64,000 nt of DNA from Gerris lacustris. Its lineage: Eukaryota > Arthropoda > Insecta > Hemiptera > Gerridae. Position 1 is the first letter of the stretch. Each line of letters begins with the position of its first letter. The stretch lies in the NCBI GenBank assembly GCA_951217055.1, contig OX578277.1:62218388-62282387 (forward strand), read 5' to 3'. Of the stretch, positions 56,481 through 64,000 are shown piece by piece. Made by a program: the position numbers and the translations under genes. The notes under the pieces are model-generated. The model was not told the DNA's origin. It did no database searches and saw only the letters and a list, made by a program, of their open reading frames with translations.

Positions 56481-59400
56481 GTAAGCCGTATTATTTATAA
56501 TTTCGTTGTTAAATCAAGAAAATAGTATTCTAATGTTTAGATGTAAATTTTTCTCGGAGTTATCCAACTGTTAAAATGACGTGGACGTAATATTAGACGA
56601 TTGTCCTTTTTTTTTTATCATTCTTAAATTTTTGTTTACTTTTTAATATGGGCGTTTGATATTTTGCCAAGGGGATGGCATGCCAAAATATTTTTATTTT
56701 AATTCATTATTTTTTATGTGTATATGATAATGTTAAAACAGCTCTGTGTAGGTTGTAGGTTGTTGGCAGGTGCTTGCCCCTCCAACTGGCTGTTGATTCT
56801 GTCTTATCTAAAAAAAATATATATTTTTAGTTTTCTAAGTTTGCGAGTGTTTTTTCTGTTCTTATGTTCACGATTGTTTCTGGATTCATGGGCATTAAAT
56901 ACCCTGGACAACCAGCTTCGTACTGCCAAGAAGCCCTTATCCTGCCATTGTTAATGCTCAATATATTAACTTATATTCAGGATTTCTCTAAATCGTGAAT
57001 ATAGAATTTTTGGTAAATATCGGCAATAGCGTACCCCTTCTCACTCCAACGTATTTTTTGGACAAAGGGATATCAACTCTCCTATGAACAAACCATACAT
57101 ATATAATTATTATATACATATATTAATGGAAGGGATGAATTGATATATCGAAGCCAACTGTACGACTTCGAAAGACATCGATTACACGTAAGGGGTACAC
57201 TATTGCCGAGTTTAGCCGAATTTTTTATTATTGAATTAGTTTTAGCAAAATAGTATTACAATATGAATTGTAATGTCATAACTATACATAAATATTTCAA
57301 AGGCATGATTTGTGCAACTTACAGTTGACATTTGTTTCTACGACTGATATCCAGTGATATTTTTGTTTGCCTAGTTAGCCCGATCAACTACCAAAATCCA
57401 AAACCTCGAGCTCTCATTGGCTCCACTCACATTTTTTAAATTTTATTTTCCTGTATTGTCAGAATAACCAAGTCTCATACCTATAATTAAACCCATACAA
57501 ATACATTTATCGAAAGATGAGTGGTAATAAAGAATTGTTTCTATGGCTATGATGGACGAAGTGTATGTGAGGGGAACTTCATTAAATATCTAATGTACTA
57601 ACATCAATAATTATAAGTTAGTTGTTTCTACTGTGTCCTGTGGTTGTAGGTAGAGCCTATATTTATGTTAATATACTTTGTTATTCTAGGAAATTAAAAA
57701 AGGGAGAGGAGTCAATGAGAGCTCGAGATTTTGGCGGGTAGTAGGTCGGGCCCACTAGGCAAACAAAAATATCACTGGATACCCTTAAGATAACCGCCTA
57801 GTGGCTTCATTTTTTTCCCTCATATTTGTTGGCCAATCTGAGCTGTGAGATTTACAAAACGTAATGGCATAAGTATAAAAGGAAAAACTGATTTTTTATA
57901 GATTTCCAGAAAAAATCATACCCTAAGACCAAATTGAGAAATTAAGTTTTGCTTTAAATTTAGGAGTGTACCCCTTAAAACTTAAAAAAGTATGGAAAAC
58001 GTTTTTTTCAAAAATGGTCTCACCAAACTTGCAGTCCATTTAACTAAATAAGCTGCTTTCTGAGGAAAGACCCATATTTTCTGAGGAAATAGGGATAATG
58101 GTAGAATGCAAAATATCTTGGTTTATTTTTTTTTTTTTTTAAATTTTTATTTACCAATATGAAAATGGATATTAATGTTGTAAGTAATTATGTGTGATTG
58201 TGATTATTGAAAGTTAAATATGAGCAGAGCATTAAAAATTGGTATGTATTTATTTTTTTCAGAAAGATAAATCTTCCTTGGAATTGCTTGAAACACTCCA
58301 AGAGGTATTTTTTTTTAATTTAGTAACACACTTTAAATCAAATTACAATTATCAATAACTACGGGAGACATATTGAGAAAAATAATGTCTCCCGTAGTTA
58401 TTGATAATTGTAATTTGATTTAAAGTAAAATTTAATCTTTCCGTAGTATGAAAACTACCAAAACTTAAAAATTTGAATTTATTAATACAGTGGAAGCCCT
58501 CTTAACCCCGGCCACCTTAGGACTGAACCCATAACTAGATAACAAAATGGCCAGTTAACCAAATTTTTTTGTTCAAGCAAAATACTTTTATAACTCCCTA
58601 TAGCAATATGAAAGCTGCTAAACTAATTTCAAAAGGCAGATATAACCAAAAACAGTGATAAAAAGACATCATAATCTAGATTAGAAAGGCCAGTGCCGCA
58701 TCACCTCCCAGACAATGGGCGCTCACCCATCGTAGCAGGGCTGGTTAAACCGATTGTCAGTTGAACCGAGACTGGATAAGAGGACTTCTTCTGTATTTTA
58801 ATAGAAAACGTTTTGTTCCCTTGTAGTTATGAGACTGCAAGCTTGATATATTATGTTCACCCTGAGCAGACATTTTCTCTATTAGATAAGAATTGTTTTG
58901 AGGTTTGGTTTAGCTCTTGTCATTTAATTTAATTTTTTGTAGTTATGATTAAAAATGCAAATTATTGGATATGTTTATTATATTTATCCTTGGAGAAATT
59001 TCTGTCTAACACAGGGGTTCTCAAACTTTTTCTTCCATAGACCCCCTGTAGGAATTTTATTTTTTTCATAGACCCCCTACCTAAGGAATATATATATACA
59101 CATCTAATTGTGTGTGTGTGTGTGTGCAATGGCTACCACAGACGACTCATTTTAAAACACATAGTCAGTGGCGGCAATTAGGGGGGGCGGTCGCCCCCCC
59201 ACTTTCTGGGAAAAGGTAACTTAATAATTTTGCTTTGAACACTGTTTTTGTTTAATTTACCTTTTGTTGATGCAATTGTTGCATTTACTACTTGGCGTAC
59301 AACAAAAATTACATTTAATGTAAATATTTCTATTTACTTACTTTCTATTTACATTAAACAACTTATGGAAAGTCTCAGTTGTATTTCAATTTTCCCTTCT

Positions 59401-61312
59401 ATATTTCGTAATCTAGGCCTATTGGTGCGTTAAACAGAAATATAGTGTGAAATAATTGGTTTATTTGGTTCAAAATATATTTTGCTAATTCATAAGATTA
59501 AATTAGCCATGTTTTGTTGCAAAAAACAATATATTCTAGCAGGTTATTAAAATAATATTGTACTTTTATATTTATTAGACTAATGGGCCTGACGTTTTCA
59601 GTTCTTACCCATGACGTTATTAAGTTATATTAAGAAGTTATAAGCAATAATTTACTTTTAGTCATGGCCTAGGCCTACTATGATGCTGTTAAAAATTATT
59701 CTAAACGTTTTAAAAACATGACCAAACTTTTTGTTTAAACTTTATTTACGAAACTTTTAAATTTCAAATAAAAATCCTAAGAATGAACCATCTAGAAAGT
59801 TAGCCTCAAAAACTCTTAAAACTCACCATTTTGCTCCTAGATTGTAAAAAGTTTCCGGGGGAGGACCCCCGGACCCCCCCCCCCCCTTTTTGGTGGGGGA
59901 ATTTCATACCCCCAAACCTCCCGGTGTTACAGGCTCGCCCCCTCACTTTTTAAGTCCAATCGCCGCCACTGCACATAGTAATAGGAAAATGAGGGGAAAT
60001 TGTACAGAAGAAAGAAACTGAAATATAAATAATTATATCTATATTTTTAATGATTAAATTTAACATTCCCAAATCAGAATTCAATTTTAAGAAAATAGTA
60101 ATGTGTAATAGTATTTTAGGTTAAAAAAGATTTAAGTAAGTAATCACAAAAAAAAAATTAAGAAAAGTCCATGGAAACCATAATAATAATAAATAAAACA
60201 AATAATATTACCGTAAAAATAGCTGCATATTAATGAATAACAAAACTATCAATCATTTTTATTTTTTTTTATTATATGCAATTAATAAAAAAAAAAAAAA
60301 ATAAAAAAAATAAACATTAACATTGTGTTTTAAATACTGAAAACAGCATAAATATGTTTAAATATCGTGGGTAATTTACCAAAACCACAAATATACTAAT
60401 CTGAAATGTATATGACATCTGGAAAATGCTCTATTTTCTGATGTTGAGGGTGAAAATTTGGAAGTATGAACATTTTCCGATTCGTTGTTTTGGCAAAATA
60501 TTGACGATATACCTTATTCACATTATTTTTAATTATAATATAGCTTTATAGTTCAGTAAAAACACGATGAAACAAATAAAATAATATATTCTTAGCAGGG
60601 GAGCGCCGTGCTCCCCCGCGACCAATTGTGTAATTAACATGAGTGCGACCACTCGAGGGTTAACATAAGTTACTGTTCAAAAATAAAAATTGTACAGTGA
60701 ATAACACTCAGATTACATTTAAAAACAAGCTAGTAACATGTTTTTGCCGGTTGAAGGGGTAGGTATGGTGGGGGGTTTCAATTTCGGGATTAAACTCTCA
60801 TATCAAAACATTGGACATATTTTATAAAATATCAAAACATACTTTTTCATTACTCATGCTCACTTCCTCCCCAAATCTAGTTTATATTTACTTTTTATTT
60901 TTATTACAATACGAATACCTTAATATTCATTTATAAATATTATTTTATTTAATATTAATAATATTATTATGTTTATTTTATTTATTTATTCATTTATTTT
61001 TATTATTTTTAATTTATACATTTATTTTTTACTAAAGAGACATCCATAGACCCCCAATAGACCCCTTGGTGATCATAGACCCCCCATGAAGTCTCATAGA
61101 CCCCCAGGGGGTCCACATGGACCCCTTTGAGAATAGCTGGTCTAACATATAATTAGTATTGGGACGAGACAACTTATTTTTAATTATTAGTATAATGATA
61201 TCATGCATGCTGTTATATTATAAATTTTATTAAAATGACTTATTGTTGCAGAAGGTGCTTTTATTTATAAAAATTCTATTTTTGTTTTGGTCAACTTTAC
61301 AATATGTATTTG

Positions 61313-61357
<45 letters not shown>

Positions 61358-61566
61358 TTATTTTTATTTATTTTTAAGGAAATAGAAACTATTGAATGCG
61401 ATAAACATACAACAGTACTTAAACAAAAGAAATATGTTGGGAAGCTGATATTATATTCCGTTTGCATTTATTTATTTTGTGCATTGACAGTATACTTTTT
61501 AGCCTTCCCATCGACATTAAGGGATGGCGCTTTATATGCTGCTCCTCTAGTCTTAATTCCAGTCAT
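56454..61566 (+). CDS. LNPK: Lunapark (LNPK), first three coding exons, gene continues beyond the window
   Basis: Three exons splice to one frame: MGSLLSRFK, then KDKSSLELLETLQE, then EIETIECDKH... with GKLILYSVCIYLF. This matches the Lunapark N-terminus: an MG start for N-myristoylation, a short basic stretch (SRFK/KK), an acidic coiled coil (ELLETLQEEIETIE), then the first membrane hairpin. Lunapark stabilises three-way junctions of the tubular ER together with atlastin and reticulon-type proteins. Exon junctions: 56480/58263 and 58304/61379, both phase 0 with GT...AG; the third exon ends at 61566 after two bases of a codon, before GTAAGT. The second membrane segment, the cytosolic coil and the C-terminal zinc finger are not present and should lie to the right. 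Introns of 1.8 and 3.1 kb are largely transposon sequence, yet the splice sites and coding frame are intact. Confidence 0.9.
57020..57212. mobile_element. Small MITE in LNPK intron 1
   Basis: TCGGCAATAGCGTACCCCTT on the left matches the complement of the right end, TCGGCAATAGTGTACCCCTT. It is about 190 bp with a TATATA-rich centre. No clear duplication is seen. Confidence 0.7.
57350..57779. mobile_element. MITE with about 75-bp inverted ends in LNPK intron 1, TA target
   Basis: TCCAGTGATATTTTTGTTTG (left) equals the complement of the right end, and the arms continue through GCCTAGT, AGCCCGA/GGCCCGA and CTCGAGCTCTCATTG. TA flanks both sides (57348-57349, 57780-57781). 430 bp, non-coding. Confidence 0.88.
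57895..58090 (+). repeat. B-box dispersed repeat, copy 4 (fragment) in LNPK intron 1
   Basis: It shares CCAGAAAAAATCATACCC, AAATTGAGAAATTAA, TTAGGAG and CCATTTAA blocks with the other copies; the tRNA-like end and the opposite end are missing. Confidence 0.6.
58263..58304 (+). CDS. LNPK: LNPK coding exon 2
   Basis: Fourteen codons between a T-rich acceptor (TTTTTTTCAG) and GTATTT. The donor is weaker than the others. A perfect 42-bp palindrome begins 26 bp downstream. Confidence 0.85.
58330..58426. repeat. Perfect 42-bp palindrome, 13-nt loop, in LNPK intron 2
   Basis: 58330-58371 and 58385-58426 are exact complements around ATTGAGAAAAATA. It starts 26 bp after the exon 2 donor. No duplication or extra end sequence defines an element. 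Confidence 0.9.
58488..58793. mobile_element. pogo/Tigger-type MITE in LNPK intron 2
   Basis: The ends are CAGTGGAAGCCCTCTTAACC and, on the complement of the right, CAGAAGAAGTCCTCTTATCC, with TA on both sides (58486-58487, 58794-58795). Subterminal GGTTAA/TTAACC strings and the CAGT start are typical of pogo relatives. 306 bp, non-coding. Confidence 0.8.
59012..61139. mobile_element. hAT-type element in LNPK intron 2
   Basis: The left end CAGGGGTTCTCAAAC is a classical hAT end; the complement of the right end reads CAGCTATTCTCAAA. A perfect 8-bp duplication, GTCTAACA, flanks it (59004-59011, 61140-61147). Subterminal regions repeat CATAGACCCCC several times. The 2128-bp span includes a second hAT at 59166-59971. 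No transposase is visible, so it is non-autonomous. Confidence 0.9.
59166..59971. mobile_element. Second hAT-type element nested in the first
   Basis: The ends CAGTGGCGGCAATTAGG and CAGTGGCGGCGATTGG (complement of right) match. The direct repeat CACATAGT flanks it (59158-59165, 59972-59979). 806 bp with a C13 run at 59874-59886 and GC-rich subterminal parts. The ORF at 59248-59433 is internal without motif. It must have inserted after the outer hAT. Confidence 0.92.
61315..61355. repeat. ATT microsatellite before LNPK exon 3
   Basis: About 13 ATT units ending roughly 23 bp before the acceptor AG; it may contribute T-rich sequence to the polypyrimidine tract. Confidence 0.95.
61379..61566 (+). 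CDS. LNPK: LNPK coding exon 3 with the first membrane segment
   Basis: 62 codons plus two bases. Acceptor TTTTTAAG lies after an (ATT)n run; donor GTAAGT is consensus. Residues read KKYVGKLILYSVCIYLF and ALTVYFLAF, a hydrophobic helix of about 24 residues, then LYAAPLVLIPV, the start of the second helix. The ATG at 61304 is inside the intron and is not the start. Confidence 0.9.
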
Positions 61567-62299
61567 GTAAGTTATTTCCTTATTCATTCAATTTTACTTA
61601 TCAACATAATTATTTGAGAGAGACTTCTTAGAGTTTGTATAAAAATGTTTGTTTAATGAACCCTGATTAAAATAATATTAATTTTTAGTTTTTTCAAACT
61701 TTCTTCATATTTTTCTTATAAAGTTCTCGGTCCTCCAGTTGAAACTTATATGGGGGTTTAAGCCTTGTCATTTCGCTCCAAGTGTTGGAAGCATATCGTC
61801 GTTGATACTGCAATAGGTTGTATGTAATAACAAGTCGTTTTTCAGGAGAACCAAAAAACTTAATTGCCAGGTATTTTTTAGTGCAATATTTTTGATAATT
61901 CGTTTATAATATTCAAATTCGCTCTAAAACCGAAGAACCAAACAATTATTTTAGAAAAAAATTTAATTCTCAATAAACCAATCACATACGTCATATTTCT
62001 GGGAAAATATGGCTACTTTTAAGGGACATACGACCTGTTGTTAATTATTATGTTTAAGATTACACCTGTAAAGATAGTCATAGTAATGGAGTAAATCATA
62101 ACTCAACAACTTTAATTTACAAATTTATTTACACTTTATATAAAATATTAATAATATTTTTTCAGAGTAGAAAATGTTAATTAAAAAAAAAAAAGAATTG
62201 AAAACAATAAAATTAAGAAGAACTGTAAGAAAATAAATACAATTAAAGAAAACTGGAAACAAACAATTGAAATATGTAAAATAAAATAAAAAGTTTTTT
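61567..62299 (+). other. LNPK: Start of LNPK intron 3, AT-rich
   Basis: From the donor GTAAGT onward no further LNPK exon is recognisable. The segment at about 61785-61825 is an inverted relative of 63625-63665 (both include an ACCTATTGCA-type core and CAACGACGATATGC), so both are repeat pieces. The minus ORF at 62181-62420 is spurious. Confidence 0.55.
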
Positions 62300-63115
62300 T
62301 ACTTTTCCTTACTACTAATAGTAGGAAAAGTATTGTTTTCACTAAAAAATTTTTTTTCGAGATTTCAACGGAATTATCCGATTTAGGTGTTTTTAAGACC
62401 TCCTGAGTGGTTTTCAGCATGACGTATGTATGTATGTGTGTATGTGTGTTATCATCGCAGCGCCCAAGGTATTTAACCTAGAGAGTTGAAACTTGGCAGA
62501 AAATCAACTTTTTCCGCCATCTTCAACCTAGTTTGCTGAGTCAGCAAAATGTTAAAAAAAATCTTAATAAATCGAAAAGACGGTCCTGATCGAGTAGAAA
62601 TTTGACTCGAATGTACCTCTCTGTATGACAAACAAGCCCACTAAATTTCATTTTGATTTTGGCCGCCATTTTGAAGTTATAAATTTTTGAATTTTTAAAC
62701 TTTGACAGTTAATAATACTGAAAGTATAAATAGGTTTTTGACGTATAGCATATCGTTGGAACCGGAAAAAAATTAAGGATCAAATATTAAAAAAACCGAT
62801 GAAATTCCATTAATTAGTTTAAAAGTTATAAGCGAATATAATTATTTATTAGTGCGATAATTTTGATGACGTCAAAGTTTGTTTACATCTGTCAAAATAC
62901 CGCCAAACTTCAAATAATTAAATAAGATATAGGTATTAAAAATAAGGTTTTTTTTTTAAGAATGATAATAAATCAGTTAGTTCAGAACGGTCATCCATCC
63001 AAGTACTGACCACATCCAATGCTGCTTCCTCCTGCTGCGAAGCAGCAGGAGAGGCCACTTTAGTGGCCTCTGAAGTGAGGAAAAGTTCCGAGGTACCCCG
63101 TACCCGATTGTTTTT
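62300..63115 (+). repeat. Repeat block opening with an ACTTTTCCT/AGGAAAAGT hairpin and closing with two tandem hairpins
   Basis: It starts with a stem ACTTTTCCT...AGGAAAAGT (62301-62341). Further in lie GTATGTATGTGTGTATGTGT, CATCGCAGCGCCCAAGG and GGTCATCCATCCAAGTACTG. It ends with two adjacent hairpins: stem CTCCTGCTGC at 63029-63051 and stem GAGGCCAC at 63051-63070, just before a GAGGAAAAGT string. It looks like one dispersed element, but no duplication was found. It lies in LNPK intron 3. Confidence 0.5.
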
Positions 63116-63789
63116 TTTTTTTTTTGCTTACATAGCGTATACATATTAATATTTAATCCGAATTTAAAATTAAATAATTATTGAAACAGAAAGTCTCGTT
63201 AACAAAATAATAGCACGGACGACCAAATGAATAATAGCATTTTAAATTGTGGTACAAAATAATCTTGGTAAATAATCTTACAAAAATTAAAAATCGTAAT
63301 TATGAAAATAAATGAACGCATCATGGTTACCTAAATTAGTTATAAACAAATAATATAAATTAGTTATAAAGCAATGAGACATGGATGTACAGTTTATTAA
63401 TACAAATGAGGAATTATGCTATAAAAAATACACTATAAACCACCATGCACTCATAACAATATAACATACGATGTTTTGTTGTAACCAAATAGAAAGGCTT
63501 TGGACATAGGCCCTATTGTCACTGCGCGCGCATCACGTGTTCTATTGGTTCTTCACATTAGACCTCTTGCTAATAGACGAATACAACTGTTTTGATTACA
63601 GAGGCTCAATAAAAAAAAAATTGAATTTTTTGACATACGACCTATTGCATTATCAACGACGATATGCAGAACCATATCCTCATGTACTTGTAATAAAACA
63701 GAATGAACTAGAAGAAAGGAGGAAGAGTTGCCTTTTATATTTATGTGTCCAAGATCTTTGGAGGTACCTTGTGTTGTTTTCTACCTATA
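63116..63789. other. LNPK intron 3 sequence with repeat pieces
   Basis: The ORF at 63516-63836 crosses a repeat related to 61785-61825 and ends inside a transposon end, so it is not called as a gene. Confidence 0.45.
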
Positions 63790-64000
63790 CAGGGTGTCTG
63801 GCGATAATTGTAAACAAACTACAGGGGGCTATTTGATGCATAATATAAAACAAAAAATGTGATATAACCTCTAAAAAATAAAATAGGCAAAACGGTTATG
63901 ATTAGTGATAGAACCAGGGTATATGATTTTTTTTTATTTTAAATGATGTGTAGAATAGCCTCTTGAAGTTTGTCGCATTTATTGCTAGTGACCTTGTATA
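63790..64000 (+). mobile_element. Left end of a Tc1/mariner-like element, cut by the window
   Basis: TA (63788-63789) followed by CAGGGTGTCTGGCGATAATT is the usual form of a mariner-type inverted end (TA then CAGGGTGTC). The other end lies outside the window. Confidence 0.45.

Noticed and set aside
61304..61570. 88-codon ORF starting at 61304
   Set aside because: Its first 25 codons are an ATT microsatellite in the intron; the real coding part is LNPK exon 3 from 61379.
63516..63836. 106-codon ORF near the right edge
   Set aside because: It runs through a repeat shared with 61785-61825 and ends in a mariner-like terminal sequence.

Overview
The window looks like nuclear DNA of an arthropod, most likely an insect; I cannot fix the order from this stretch. 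The grounds are strong AT bias, spliced genes with GT/AG introns, long introns full of transposons, tRNA-derived SINEs, non-LTR retrotransposon pieces, and many TIR elements with intact target-site duplications (hAT, Tc1/mariner, pogo, PIF/Harbinger types). I see no bacterial features, no CRISPR array, and no rRNA or intact tRNA gene.

Host genes. (1) A complete 116-aa Shisa-like single-pass membrane protein lies on the minus strand at 12593-12943. (2) An 8.1-kb uninterrupted minus-strand ORF at 39203-47311 encodes a 2702-residue low-complexity protein with RS/KS repeats and a long Ser tract. It is probably nuclear, and I could not assign a family. (3) The 5' part of a Lunapark (LNPK) gene lies on the plus strand as three phase-0-linked coding exons at 56454-56480, 58263-58304 and 61379-61566; the rest must lie to the right of the window. 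(4) A candidate minus-strand terminal exon at 49665-49787 ends in a cysteine cluster followed by an acidic tail. (5) A weaker candidate is a small Cys-rich ORF at 10978-11178.

Layout. 1-1560 is the reverse-transcriptase part of a LINE ORF, open to the window edge. 1.6-12 kb is AT-rich with a pogo-type end, a 733-bp foldback, a SINE and a small MITE. 12.5-14.2 kb holds the Shisa-like gene and a MITE. 16.9-17.7 kb is a nearly uninterrupted foldback with about 390-bp arms. 18-29 kb carries a hairpin-ended repeat, LINE fragments, an element built from eight alternating copies of one end motif, and a mariner-like element containing both a transposase remnant and a nested MITE. 29.5-35 kb is a nest: a Harbinger-like element interrupted by a hAT and another repeat, then a second hAT containing a further element, then a 1.15-kb foldback and a long TA microsatellite. 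39-47 kb is the giant ORF. 48-54 kb is repeats, a second hairpin-ended repeat copy, a SINE with an 11-bp target duplication, and a Harbinger-like MITE. 56-61.6 kb is LNPK, whose two introns carry at least five transposons, including a hAT nested inside a hAT, both with perfect 8-bp duplications.

I found no convincing new multi-gene system. The most informative signals are the layered transposon insertions whose order can be read from the duplications, the alternating end-motif array at 23.5-24.8 kb, the long near-perfect foldbacks that could give hairpin RNA, and the unassigned giant SR-like protein.
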